Assembly: GCF_963678635.1 (NCBI RefSeq)
Contig: NW_026971421.1
Span: 64,001-118,548 of the forward strand
Reading direction: 5' to 3'
Source: Symsagittifera roscoffensis
Lineage: Eukaryota; Xenacoelomorpha; Acoela; Convolutidae
DNA length: 54,548 nt
Positions 10,480-20,126 of this stretch are shown here, piece by piece; position 1 is the stretch's first letter; the number at the start of each line of letters is the position of its first letter. The position numbers and the translations under genes were made by a program. The notes beneath the pieces are model-generated. The model had not been told where the DNA came from. It worked only from the letters and a program-made list of their open reading frames with translations, and did no database searches.

Positions 10480-10590
10480 TGTTCCGACAGCCTTTTAAGG
10501 TTTATGGAGCAGTAATAACAATAAGAAAATAAATGTAATAAAACAAAATGAAAAAAAAAATTCTAAATTTTGAAATTTTTTATGAACATC
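10480..10590 (+). repeat. R1 element split by the Polinton, left part
   Basis: Begins with the R1 terminal motif TGTTCCGAC and runs to the Polinton left end. The other part is 28105-28499. Together they make about 500 bp, the same length as the intact copy at 41911-42410, whose reverse strand gives the same order of blocks. Confidence 0.7.
10585..10590. other. Left target-site duplication of the Polinton
   Basis: AACATC immediately before the left terminus, against AAAATC immediately after the right terminus (28105-28110): five of six bases agree. Six-base duplications are typical of Polintons. The unoccupied R1 copies at 42290-42320 (reverse) and 46433-46438 carry a single AAAATC at this place. 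Confidence 0.8.
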
Positions 10591-10855
10591 AGTAGTAGAA
10601 GGGTGAGGGAGAGTGTAGGGGGGGGGGTGGTTTTGCTGACCTCCATGTATTAACATAGGCTATAGATTATCCGGTAAGCACCCTATGTATTAAGATAGGC
10701 TATAGGTTTTCCAATGTATTAGGATAGGGAATAGGTTTCCCAATGTATTAAGATACGAGGTTTCAGATGGTAAGTTTCAGAAAAGTTTTTGGCGCCCGAT
10801 TTTTTTGAGTTCGATTTTGTCGATACTTGCGTTTCTTAGTCAACTTCTACGGTTT
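10591..10855 (+). repeat. Polinton left terminal inverted repeat
   Basis: Matches the reverse complement of about 27835-28104 with few differences. The main difference is the length of a G run at about 10618-10628 and a few extra bases next to it. It contains four spaced copies of ATGTATTA followed by (A/G)(C/G)ATA, at about 10645, 10685, 10714 and 10743. Similarity fades at the CGTTTCTTAG block near 10840. Confidence 0.9.
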
Positions 10856-11076
10856 AGATATTTTGATTATTGTTTTATAGGTTTGATTCAACGAGAAAAC
10901 TATCTAAAGCTATACTGAAACCTAACGAAACTTCGAGAAAAAAATCATGTTTTTTGAAGAAAAAAAATTATATTCAAAAGATGAAGTATATAAATCACTG
11001 CTTCGTATAATCATTTAACCACAAATTTACAGTTACTTAATCAATAGTGAATGAATGCTATTACACCATCAGTTAT
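10856..11076. other. Spacer between left terminus and polymerase 3' end
   Basis: AT-rich, no ORF. It would contain the polymerase transcript end, but no convincing polyadenylation signal is visible on the minus strand. Confidence 0.3.
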
Positions 11077-14000
11077 TTACAAGTTCAAAGGTTTTGTGTG
11101 TATTCCGTCGTCCTGAACTTGTCTTTTAGGGTAAAAGTAGCTAAATCCCTTCTTTGTTTGACCGTATGTAGCAACCATATGATTAATGGTTCTAAATCCT
11201 CTGTTTGCTGAAGTCAAGTTGATTGCTTCGTCGAGTACTTTCCTGTTTTTTTCCATAGGCCCATCACCGGATTCCTCTAGAATTCTTTTATTCAATCCTT
11301 TGCTGCTAAACTTCATTTTGTCTGATTTGTTGTCATAGCAACAATAAGTCTTGCTGCATAAACATAGCATCTCCGTACACCTAAATTCTTCTTTGAATAG
11401 ACCAGGCTCTCGTTTATCGTGCTTCTTGTGAACGCTACAACATGTTCGTGGAAAAAAGTTTGTTTTTGAATCTGCTCTGAATGAATCTCTGCAATCTTTT
11501 TCTCTCAACTTTTCCCAGTCATCTTTTTTCTCAGGACGAATACATTAATATAAATTTTCCTCAGCAAGAGCTAAATACAGCGAGTCCGTATCCATTTCTA
11601 ATTCCTCGAACTTATTTACATCACAAAATTTGTCAAAAATATTGTAGTAAAGCTCAAGCATTCTCAGCTTTGCAAACTGCAGAATGAAAAATCCGACTAT
11701 TATGGGTTCTTTGTGCTCAATTGTTGACTTTTGTAACTCAATCTCGTACAAGTCTTTCTGAACAGTGTTCAATCGTTTGAAGAGAGGTTCATTAATTGCT
11801 TTGTGTGTTTTCTCATCATTCAAATACTTTGTGATCGTATGTCTCGATCTGTCCATTATCTGGTAACCGTAGGATGAATTACCTAAAAGCTTCAAAGTCT
11901 CTGCAACAACACCGGATAAAGGGTTCTCATCTCCTTCCCTTCTAGCATCAATAACCGACTGAACAAACTTGCTGAAGCATTTTCGAGGGAGATACTGTAC
12001 AAAGCGGTAAACTTTTGTACACTGTAAGCCAAGTTCCATGTAGAAATTGAAAAGAGGAGTAATGATGGAACCATTTTCTAGTTTGAAACTATATTTTAGC
12101 ATACGCTGGGGATGCTTCAGAAGATCATTTTCAATGGCATAATTTTGCATATATTCCCCAATGTCATTTCTTCCAACTTCAGTGTTTTTAAAAATTGGAG
12201 GAAATTTAGAAAATTTTACTTTCAGTTCGTCTGGAACAACTAAGTCGCACTCAATATAGCCATTAAGAGATCCATCTCTTATTTTTTCCAATAAAGAATC
12301 AGTAGAGAGAGGTCTTTTGTAGAGAAAGTTGGATCGGATATGATTCATTATTTTTTCGTTCGTTTTGAAGTTTTGCCACCACTCACATTCCAACATCTCT
12401 TCGGTTTTGTATCTTTTTTTGCAAATATACTCACGTCTCAAGTCATCCATCTCTCTCCTTTTGTTTCCTCTCTCAATATCTTCATCGCTAAATGAGGGAC
12501 GAGTCTCCTGTTAAGGACAAAAATGGTAATAGCATCCCATTGCTTCAAACACTGTTTTGCAGTGATTGCAATATCCATCAACATTGAAACAGTCAATTTT
12601 CTTTTGATTTCCAGATGTGTGGAAGCTCTCAATTCTGCATTCTGGTCTGGTTTCTTGTTAGTAAGACATGACCATGATCGGGTAGTAAGACATGACCAAC
12701 TGCGAGATCGGTTATGTCTAGCTTTGAATTTTTGCATATCGGAATCAAACTCCCACCTTGTGTACAATCCTGTTGGCATGTCTTGACACATTGAATAGGG
12801 ATAGAGCTGGCTCGCATCAATTCCAACAATTGATTTGCAGACGTTTGATGAATCCGGGATAAACGTTTCATCCACAACAGCTTTTCGAGTAAACACAATT
12901 GATGGTCCACCCGTCATATCCTCTCTAATTTGCTCGCACAAATCTCTATCACTTTCGCAAAAAGGGTAGAGTTTTTTATTGGTTGATTTTTGAAGAAAAA
13001 TATTTACCAGATTTGGAAGAGGACATCCAAGTTTTAACATATCAATTTCTTTCTGATGATAAAACTGAACCATTTTTTGCATTGCTTCAAGGGTTGTAAC
13101 ACCATCTTTGTTGTTGAACCACTGCAAAAAATCTTTAAATGTAGTCATTCCATGTTTCTGCAAATCTCCTGTAAATATTTGTAATTATCCCATCCAGGTG
13201 CAGGTACTGACTTGATTTGAATTTTCTTTAGTGCTTGCTGCTCCACTTGAATTCAGGTTCTGGTAATCCTTAAAGTCTTTATCTAGAGGGTTGTTGTTTC
13301 TCAATTTACTGAAAAAGGCTTCGTATGGAGGTAATTCTTCACTCTCGAGCTTGTCTGGACTGTCAAACCACTCATAAGGGAGAAACCCTTTTGTCTCACT
13401 GGCTTTGAAGGCTTTAAGAAAGGAGTCTAGAGATGTTGCTCCACCCAAAAATTTCATGATATCGAGAAACTGTATATCTCCAAACTTGAAGGATATGAAA
13501 TCGTTAGCCTTTTTGATAACCATAGGTTCAGCTTCTCTATCATTGATTAAGTAGGGAATCAGATAGCTCTTGATCACGTTCAGATCATATCTTCCACTGT
13601 AAAATCCAAATACAGGTAACGTGTTAACATACCTCTCCAGATTTTGTTTCAAATCAATCAGCTGATTTTTCTGCATTCTCAAAAACTGAGTTGACATATC
13701 AGTTTCCTCTGTATCTTTTATACTTTCATCTTCGTATTCATAGTTTTCAGTTGGAAGATTTCGACATCTTTCATTCAACTCTTGGAAAAATTTCGACATC
13801 CGCTCATTCACTACTCTTTCAACATCTTGAAATTTATTTCTCATTTCGAGCTTACTTTTCTCAGCCAAAAGTTCGAGTTTGATTACAAAACCGATAACAA
13901 GCTTTTGCGGATCCTTGTTATAAAGAAAAATTGGTTCATCTATCAGGTTCGAGGATATTAATACAGAAATTGGAACGTGTTTTCCAATCCAAGTTGTTGT

Positions 14001-15422
14001 TTGGGTAGCTTTCAGTTCATCTGATGGAACACATATCGACTCAAAATCGAAAATGGCTAGGTTGTTGAATAGTGTGTTATCTTTCGAAACTGGGATATTG
14101 AAACCTCCCAACTTTTCAAATAGCGTTTCTCGAAGTATATATACATTCTTTGGATAAATGTGTCGCACTTTATCTTTACAAGACATAAGATGTCTGTTGA
14201 AGTTGTCTGATCTGTTGAAGAAACAGTCACAGCTAGGACATCGAAAACACTTGAAGAAAGAATCAATATCATTCGTATGAATGATATGGTTGTTGAATCT
14301 TAGCAATTTCACTGTTTTTTCGAATTTTCCAATACCTCGCCTGGCTAATTCTCCAACATATTCTCCTTCCTGAATATCAAAATCGTAAATGAATATGTTA
14401 CGTTCAACTAGTCCCTCTACAACAGGTAAATCATCGATTGACACTCCACGAAAATTCTTCGGATCGTATCCAGATTTTGATATAAACTCTGTAAACAGCT
14501 GAGATGTATGAGCATCGAGGTTACTATGACCATGCAAATACATTGTTAACGCACGGAAAAGACAAAGATGATCTTTGTATGGTTGTTTATCTTTGTCCGA
14601 TAAAAGACAGTTTACTTGCGTATGTCGTAGTAAAGGTTCAGGTAAGACAGAGTCTGGACATCCCATTGGGATGTTTTTCAGTATTGCAGCAAAAATAGTA
14701 ACATTTGTGATCAACTTGAACCTCCACTTTGTGTTCTGACGTTCTTGGGTGCATTTCTCCACGATATCAAACTTTTCAACTTTAGCTTGGATTGTAATCA
14801 AATCGGCTTTCGTACACAATAAAGGCAATTTTTCGAACAAAGTATTGTTTTCGTGTGCATAGTAATACCGATATTCGACATTACGGAGAACAAATCCAAG
14901 AGCAATATTGATTTTTGCAGCGGAATCTAGCTTGTTGAAGACTTCTTCAAGCTTCTCGTTGATAATCTTGGTATCTGACTTTGACATTTGAAAGTTAAAT
15001 ACCTTATGCCTCCCATTCTCCATCTCAGTGTCCACCAAGAAATGCTGACAAGCACTCAACACCTCTTTGACTTTCTCTCCATCTTCCCCTTTCTCCTCCA
15101 CAATCTTGTTCAAGTCTGCCACCGTATCACTTGGTTTCCGTTGTTTCGCCCCCTGTTCTTTTCTCCGATGTTGTTGGAGAGAGTAGTAACTCGGAAACTC
15201 CTGCTCACAAGACGAGCAAACCGTTGATTGCTTGGAAGTTGATAAAGCATGCTTTTTGGCCCCGTGATAATTTATTTCCTGTTAATTGTAAGTGAAATAC
15301 CTACAATCAGGACAAGAAATAATCCCTGCTTGACAGCTTTGCGATGTCGATCCGCATCGGACTTCCTGAACTCTTTACCACAATCCTCGCATTTCACTTT
15401 CTCATTCTTGTTGAGTGCTGGC
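11077..15422 (-). pseudogene. Polinton protein-primed DNA polymerase B (broken)
   Basis: Replicates the element by protein priming. The N-terminal part (15422 down to about 15125) carries C-x2-C zinc-finger-like pairs, as in many Polinton polymerases, but in shifted frames with a stop. 13185-15122 holds a C2H2-like finger near 14190-14250 and the exonuclease motifs F-D-F-E-S (Exo I, near 14050) and F-Y-S-G-R-Y-D-L-N (Exo II, near 13595). 12438-13163 holds polymerase motif A (D-A-S-Q-L-Y-P-Y-S). 11545-12450 holds motif B (K-L-L-G-N-S-S-Y-G) and motif C (D-T-D-S-L). 11077-11508 is the Cys-rich C-terminal region. Visible lesions: frameshifts near 15320, 13200, 13160 and 12660, a stop near 12511, and one in-frame TAA at 11545-11547 just after motif C. 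A 21-bp tandem duplication (12658-12697) lies after motif A. All catalytic motifs survive, so decay is recent relative to the family. Confidence 0.93.
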
Positions 15423-15787
15423 ATCTGAAAAAAAGTGGGATATTTAGTGTGTATCAAAATTAATTAAAAATACGTGGTACGTACAAAATTGGGAGATTTT
15501 AAATGTTCCAAAGAATTTAATAAAAATATTTTTTACTTACTTTGAATTGTTAAAAATATTTGAAATTTATTTCAATAGTTATACAAAGTATAGAGCAGTT
15601 GCTTTTAAGGTAAAAGAAAATCAGAATGAGATACGTTTTTTTGCTTTTTATTAGAGAAAATCGACTAATCAGAATTGAGTACTTTTTAGTAACACTGTTC
15701 GTTGGAAATCAACCAATCAGAATTCAGCATTTTCTAAAAGTGAACTGTTTATTATTTAAAAAACAAACCCTTATCATTATTTGAAAA
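15423..15787. promoter_or_regulatory. Divergent intergenic region between polymerase and late-type genes
   Basis: AT-rich and without ORFs. It separates the minus-strand polymerase from the plus-strand genes, so it should hold promoters for both. AATCAGAA-type motifs occur near 15617, 15669 and 15714 (the last as CCAATCAGAA, a CCAAT-box form). No TATA box is clearly placed. Confidence 0.35.
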
Positions 15788-16375
15788 ATGTCTATCAAAA
15801 AACATTTGAGGTTCCTCGAGTTACTTTACAAGAAAAAGGAAAAAAATCCAATTGATTTTCTTATTGATGAAATAGATGTTGACTCATACTTTTTTCATAA
15901 TTTTTTGGACGTCTTTATTGTACAAAATAGAGTTATCCGACTAAGTAAAGGTCTCTTCAGAGAAACTTACTCAATCAAAGAGTTTACTTTTGATTCACAT
16001 ATTGCGTATCAAAGTTTCAAACATACAGCTGAATCACACCTCACAAGGAAAAAAATTTTGTTTATGCTCGAGAATTTGAAATTGATCAAAAAGTCGTACG
16101 ATAATATATCAAAAACTCTTTTTATCCCTTATCCAAAACCCAAATTTGTAAAAACACCTCAGCAAAGTTCTTTATTCCTTCATTTCTTTAAAGATTTTCA
16201 AAGTTCAAAATCCTGCTTGATTCGGTTTGGAATCAGATTTCCAGAAGTCTGCATTGAAAAATTCGTCAACGTTGAGTTATCCTCCCAAATTTACATACAA
16301 ACTAAAGCACTTGACTATCTACCTAAAAGTCAGCACTTTCTCATTGATTACATACAAAAAATTCATTTGACTTGA
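15788..16375 (+). CDS. Polinton hypothetical protein, 195 aa, intact
   Basis: An open 195-residue protein, basic and rich in Phe, Lys and Ile, with no signal peptide, no transmembrane segment and no Cys pattern. A helical N-terminal block (L-R-F-L-E-L-L-Y-K-K-K) and several F-L-x-x-F segments suggest an alpha-rich fold. It is the first plus-strand gene after the polymerase and remains uninterrupted, unlike most neighbours. I do not recognise the family. It could be an accessory replication or regulatory protein, but that is position-based guesswork. A 46-residue membrane peptide follows 17 nt after its stop. Confidence 0.6.
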   Translation: MSIKKHLRFLELLYKKKEKNPIDFLIDEIDVDSYFFHNFLDVFIVQNRVIRLSKGLFRETYSIKEFTFDSHIAYQSFKHTAESHLTRKKILFMLENLKLIKKSYDNISKTLFIPYPKPKFVKTPQQSSLFLHFFKDFQSSKSCLIRFGIRFPEVCIEKFVNVELSSQIYIQTKALDYLPKSQHFLIDYIQKIHLT

Positions 16376-16392
16376 CGAAAAAAGTTGCAGAG

Positions 16393-16533
16393 ATGTTACG
16401 TTTATTAATTTTTTTTCTTTTGTTACTAATTTCAGCAATATTTCTTATTTTTACTGCAAACATTTTTTGGTCATTTGTTTTTGCAATTGCTTCTGTGTAT
16501 ATTTTTACTTATTTGGAAGATTTAAGTCCTTAA
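16393..16533 (+). CDS. Small membrane protein, 46 aa
   Basis: ATG at 16393, TAA at 16531-16533. The protein is almost wholly hydrophobic: an N-terminal basic residue, a first helix of Leu/Ile/Phe (residues about 4-21), a short N-I-F-W turn, a second helix, then the acidic end Y-L-E-D-L-S-P. It reads as a two-helix hairpin membrane peptide with no charged residue between R3 and E41. It lies 17 nt after the 195-residue ORF in the same direction. Small membrane proteins of unknown role are common in adenovirus- and virophage-like elements. The hydrophobic frame is intact. Confidence 0.5.
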   Translation: MLRLLIFFLLLLISAIFLIFTANIFWSFVFAIASVYIFTYLEDLSP

Positions 16534-16907
16534 AAGGGTCTTTTGATTGGATACGACAACTAGAACAAAAATGAACTTTTTTGTAATTGGAATCGACAAT
16601 ACCCAAAATGGAGCTTTGTTCCCGATTGGGCACGACTTTTATCCAAGAATCCGATAAAAGGAAGCTGCAATCTGATTAGACACGACTACAATCCAAATAA
16701 GGAAAATCAATTCTGATTGGTTAAGTCCACACATTCGAGTTGAAGGTACCCCTAACTCCTAACTAAAAATCACTTTATTTTCAACTTAACAACCGTCAAC
16801 TACCTGCTCTCTCAGCTCTAAATATCTTAATTTCTTTTATCTTCCGTCAATTACCCCTCTCTCAACTCTTTCTTATTTTTACTCTTAAACTCAATTTATT
16901 GCTCAAA
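16534..16907 (+). promoter_or_regulatory. Intergenic region with ATTGG/CCAAT-like repeats
   Basis: Non-coding. GATTGG or near-copies recur at about 16540, 16577, 16625, 16671 and 16712, several followed by (C)ACGAC, so the region looks like diverged repeats of a 40-50 nt unit. It then turns CT-rich (TCAACTCTTTC) up to the ATG at 16908. A promoter role is inference from position. Confidence 0.35.
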
Positions 16908-17421
16908 ATGATCTTCTCAGAGCAAAACAGCAACCTCATGTACTCTGTAGAATTTTCTCCTAATCTAGTACAAATTCAAGTGCGAGAAACAGTCTCTGGA
17001 GTTTTTCTGGCACGAATGGATATCCCAATCGAAGTCTGGCACATGGTGGAAGTGATGCGAAGGGATTTCAACGAACATCATATGATGCAACATCATATGA
17101 AGCGAACATCATATCATCACAGATAACCAAATTGGAACAACGCAAATGATGGGGGAAGTTTCTGATCATGTGGGAATGAACTATCCCGAGATTCCGGACT
17201 CAAGATTTGTGGCTCAACCAGTCGACGACTTCCTCTTTCCTTGGGAGGAGGAAGGATCAGTCAAAAACCCCATCACAATAGATGAAGATGAGGGATTCTC
17301 AGAAACAATGACGCCTCAAAACACTCCTCCACAACAACTACCAGCAATAGAACCTCGTCCAGCTCTGCGTTCTATAGAGAACCTCCAGAACTCTTCTGCT
17401 GCTCGACAGCTCTTTGATTAA
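16908..17421 (+). pseudogene. Acidic Polinton protein, probably one gene with a frameshift
   Basis: The first half (16908-17126) encodes a beta-like start (V-E-F-S-P-N-L-V-Q-I-Q-V-R) and ends in a His/Met-rich stretch. The second half (17146-17421) is a 91-residue acidic, Pro-rich, disordered tail (E-E-E-G ... D-E-D-E-G ... P-P-Q-Q-L-P). The frames differ by one base. The change falls in a short ACATCATATG repeat (17085-17115), a plausible slippage site. A polyadenylation signal follows the stop. Family not recognised. It could instead be two overlapping small ORFs. Confidence 0.45.
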
Positions 17422-17435
17422 ATGTTTTTTTTGTA

Positions 17436-17441
17436 AATAAA
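17436..17441 (+). terminator. Polyadenylation signal
   Basis: AATAAA 15 nt after the stop codon of the acidic ORF, followed by a GT-rich stretch (AGTTTGTTTGG), the usual downstream element. Confidence 0.55.
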
Positions 17442-17685
17442 GTTTGTTTGGTTTTGACTTCGTTTTCTGTAATTATTTTCTTCAATTTCATTTTAGTTAT
17501 GAGAATAGATGAGAGGTTCAAGGTAAACCAATGAAAAACAATTAGAACTTAGTTAAGTGCTCCGAACTCGCACACATGTAAAAAAATTTGATTAATTTTG
17601 GCACAAAAATTCGGAAAAACACTAGAAAAACTGTACACCAGTAAAAAGTTACCTAATCGATATTGCATCTTGTACACTTTTTTAG

Positions 17686-18150
17686 CCTTTTGTAGAAAAA
17701 ATTGAAACACTTTTAGCCTTTTGTAGAAAAAATTGAAACACTTTTTGTATTCTGTCGAAAAAAGTAAAACCTTTTTTCGCATTTTGTCGAAACAATTGAA
17801 ATACTTTTCGCAGTTTATCGAAAAAAGTAAAACACTTTTCGCATTTTGTCGAAAAAATTGAAACATTTTTCGCATTTTATCGAAAAAAGTAAAACACTTT
17901 CCGCATTTTGTCGAAAAAATTGAAACACTTTTCGCATTTTATCGAAAAAAGTAAAACACTTTTAGCTTTTTGTAGAAAAAATTGAAATAATTTTCGCATT
18001 TGTAGTGAAAAAGTGAAACACTTTTCGCATCTTGTTAAAAAAAAGTGAAACACTTTTCGAATCTTCTCAAAAAAGTTGAAACACTTTTCGCATTATGTCA
18101 AAAAAAATTGAAACACTTTTTACAACTTGTTAAAAAAAATTGAAATGTTT
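17686..18150 (+). repeat. 31-bp minisatellite inside the Polinton
   Basis: About 15 tandem units of a 31-bp sequence centred on cgcatttt-gtcgaaaaaattgaaacact. The phase marker cgc is spaced 31 nt at 17779, 17809/10, 17840, 17871, 17902 and 17933. In the centre two variants alternate (GTCGAAAAAATTG and ATCGAAAAAAGTA), giving a 62-bp higher-order unit. The flanking units are more diverged. The reverse strand is partly open but reads as low-complexity Phe/Lys and is not called a gene. Confidence 0.9.
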
Positions 18151-18407
18151 TTGCAACTTTTTGAAAGTCAAAAGAAATATTACATCTTTCTTGCATGTTT
18201 GAAAATTTTTTTTTGCAAATGTTTTTGACAACGGTGATTTTTTTTCGGTAATTAATGGTAACTTTGTAATCATATGAGTGAAAATAGATGGAATATCAGA
18301 AGTTTTTTATTGAAAAATTGACATGATCACTATTTAAAAATCCATAACCATCAATAAAACAGTCAATTACTTTTAACAAATCATGTTCATATTTTGAGTT
18401 TTGTACT
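18151..18407. other. Spacer after the minisatellite
   Basis: AT-rich with T runs, no ORF. Contains the 3' end region of the minus-strand gene that follows. Confidence 0.3.
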
Positions 18408-18848
18408 TTACGAACTCTTTCTAGAAAAGCTGAACCAATAGTTTGCAACAGTTTTCTTTGCAACAGTTGGCATTTTTTCTGCTCCTTTCCATTTCAAAGT
18501 GTGATGAACAGCGCGGTCAAATTGATTGAAAACTTCGCCAGTTGATGAAATAACATTTGAATAAAATCTGTATTTGTACAGAGTGTAAAGACAATCGATA
18601 ATTCGGTATGTGAAATGAAAATTACCCAATCGTTGTAAAATTTGATCGAAAGATGAACCAATCAGAAGTATGTGGAACTTACAATTTTCAAAAGAACAGT
18701 AAGAATTGTGGGTAGAGACACAAAAATTATTGGTTACTATACATTTTTCGTAAAAATCACTGGAAACGGAAATAAATAGCGATTTTTGACAATACTCTGA
18801 ATAAAAGCTGGGAAGAGCTTGACACATAGCTGCAGCCATCTGAAACAA
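18408..18848 (-). CDS. Polinton minus-strand hypothetical protein, 146 aa
   Basis: An open 146-residue frame on the strand opposite to its neighbours. It is Cys- and aromatic-rich (nine Cys), has no clear transmembrane helix, and ends in a basic segment (K-K-T-V-A-N-Y-W-F-S-F-S-R-K-S-S). Starts at M-F-Q-M-A-A-A or the internal M-A-A-A. It is divergent from the PC4-like ORF starting at 18909, with about 60 nt between starts, so the two may share a promoter. I do not recognise it. The Cys content could mean a metal-binding or secreted protein. Codon use looks similar to the neighbouring Polinton genes. Confidence 0.5.
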   Translation of the reverse strand: MFQMAAAMCQALPSFYSEYCQKSLFISVSSDFYEKCIVTNNFCVSTHNSYCSFENCKFHILLIGSSFDQILQRLGNFHFTYRIIDCLYTLYKYRFYSNVISSTGEVFNQFDRAVHHTLKWKGAEKMPTVAKKTVANYWFSFSRKSS

Positions 18849-18908
18849 TGATTTTTGCTGAGAATTGTGGATTTATATAGGAACACTAACACCAACACAA
18901 TTCCAAAT

Positions 18909-19276
18909 ATGGAAATTTCACTTGAAAATTCCAATTATAGTTCTATTTCCTTTTATGGTTCAGTGAAAGACTCATATTGTTTACTTCCAATTACATTGAA
19001 TTCTCAAAAAATCAAACAAGAAATGGGAGATTTGCTTGGTCTCAAAAATCCTACAAAGGGAAAATTTATTTTGAACCCTGCTTTCATTTATTCAAGAAAA
19101 ATGAGTTGGGACAACTCGAAAAAAGACAGCAAGTCTATCTTGGTGAAAAAGAAGGAGAAGCAATCTCAGCAATTAGAAATACTGTTATTCACGATGCTGA
19201 AAACCTTGGACTCGTTCATATATTGGAACTCACTTCTGACAAAGATTCAACTACGGATCAGGAGCTTGCCAACTGA
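18909..19276 (+). pseudogene. PC4-like ssDNA-binding domain protein, copy A (frameshifted)
   Basis: The N-terminal part is in the frame starting M-E-I-S-L-E-N at 18909; the conserved part is in the frame of 18977-19276. The latter has Y-K-G-K-I-Y-F-E-P, two further strands, and a helix (E-G-E-A-I-S-A-I-R-N). This fits the PC4 (p15 coactivator) pattern of F-K-G-K-V-x-I-D-I-R-x-Y followed by strands and one helix. PC4-like folds bind single-stranded DNA. Two further ORFs with the same layout follow, which supports a tandem family. The frameshift near 18980 makes this copy doubtful as a working gene. Fold assignment is by eye. Confidence 0.45.
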
Positions 19277-19641
19277 ACTGCAACAAAGTGTATGACATAG
19301 CAACATACAATAGAAGACAAGTTTGTGTCACGATCAAGAGGTACAATATTAACAAACCTCCCTACATTCAGATTCGACTGTTCACCGCAAAAGAGAATGA
19401 AGCAATGAAACAAGTTGCCTATGTCAACTATACTTTGAACGAATTCAAAGAACTGTCCCAAATGTTGGGAGACTTTATTTTTGTTGAGAACTGTAATGTA
19501 CAATATTTTGTGTTATTCATGTTTTTGTCTTGTAATTTAACCATTTATCCTCAAAATCATTTTTCATTTAGTATTGGTGTTGAACAGTATGAGTTGGAAT
19601 ATTTGTTTTTCAAGAAATTTACTCTTACAACTTCACAATAA
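19258..19641 (+). CDS. PC4-like ssDNA-binding domain protein, copy B
   Basis: From about 19288 the frame gives a strand (R-R-Q-V-C-V-T-I-K-R-Y), a turn, a second strand (P-P-Y-I-Q-I-R-L-F-T), a third (Q-V-A-Y-V-N-Y-T-L) and a helix (N-E-F-K-E-L-S-Q-M-L). This is the strand-strand-strand-helix order of PC4-like domains, with aromatic and basic residues on the strands as expected for ssDNA contact. A hydrophobic tail after N-C-N-V may be an extension or a shifted frame. It follows copy A with a small overlap. The role would be coating displaced strands during protein-primed replication; this is inference. Confidence 0.45.
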   Translation, partial: SGACQLNCNKVYDIATYNRRQVCVTIKRYNINKPPYIQIRLFTAKENEAMKQVAYVNYTLNEFKELSQMLGDFIFVENCNVQYFVLFMFLSCNLTIYPQNHFSFSIGVEQYELEYLFFKKFTLTTSQ

Positions 19642-19689
19642 ATTGGGACTTTTTCATACTGTTCTAGAAGAAAAGTCCCAAAAATTTCA

Positions 19690-20014
19690 CTAACAATTAT
19701 AAAATCTCAAAAATTACCAAACTTGCAGAATTTGGACGTAGACTCTCAAATATCTCACTTTGAGTGGACTCTGCATAATGGTAGAAGAAAAATTTACTTA
19801 GGATACCGATCTGATACCAAAAAAAAAATCTTGTAGAATATCGTAGAAATGGAAATCAATGAAAAAATAATCAATCTTTACAACTACAAAGAGAAGAATA
19901 TGATAAATTACTTGATATGCTTCCTTCATTACTAGGTTATGTAGAGACCTTCAAAAAATCTTGTATCATTTATGACGAATGCACTGTAGAAAATGAACGT
20001 ACAGAAATTGAATG
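19690..20014 (+). pseudogene. PC4-like domain, copy C (broken)
   Basis: The 5' part reads F-E-W-T-L-H-N-G-R-R-K-I-Y-L-G-Y-R-S-D, followed in another frame by E-Y-R-R-N-G-N-Q and Q-L-Q-R-E-E-Y-D-K-L-L-D-M-L, the same strand then helix layout as copies A and B. A run of ten A at 19819-19828 marks the frame change, and a stop breaks the middle. No ATG of its own is evident. Confidence 0.4.
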
Positions 20015-20126
20015 AAATTCTAAGAGTTTTTGAGATTATTAGGCAAGATTTCTCATCAAATAAAAAAGAAAAAATTTATTTCTTTGTACCTGATTTGTTT
20101 TGGACCCGGACATAATTTTAAAAGAA

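Noticed and set aside
17549-17875. Minus-strand Phe/Lys-rich ORF over the minisatellite
   Set aside because: Its sequence is just the translation of the 31-bp repeat and neighbouring A/T runs. No independent evidence of coding.
17686-18150. CRISPR-like array
   Set aside because: The 31-bp units are directly contiguous with no unique spacers, in a eukaryotic transposon with no cas genes. It is a minisatellite.
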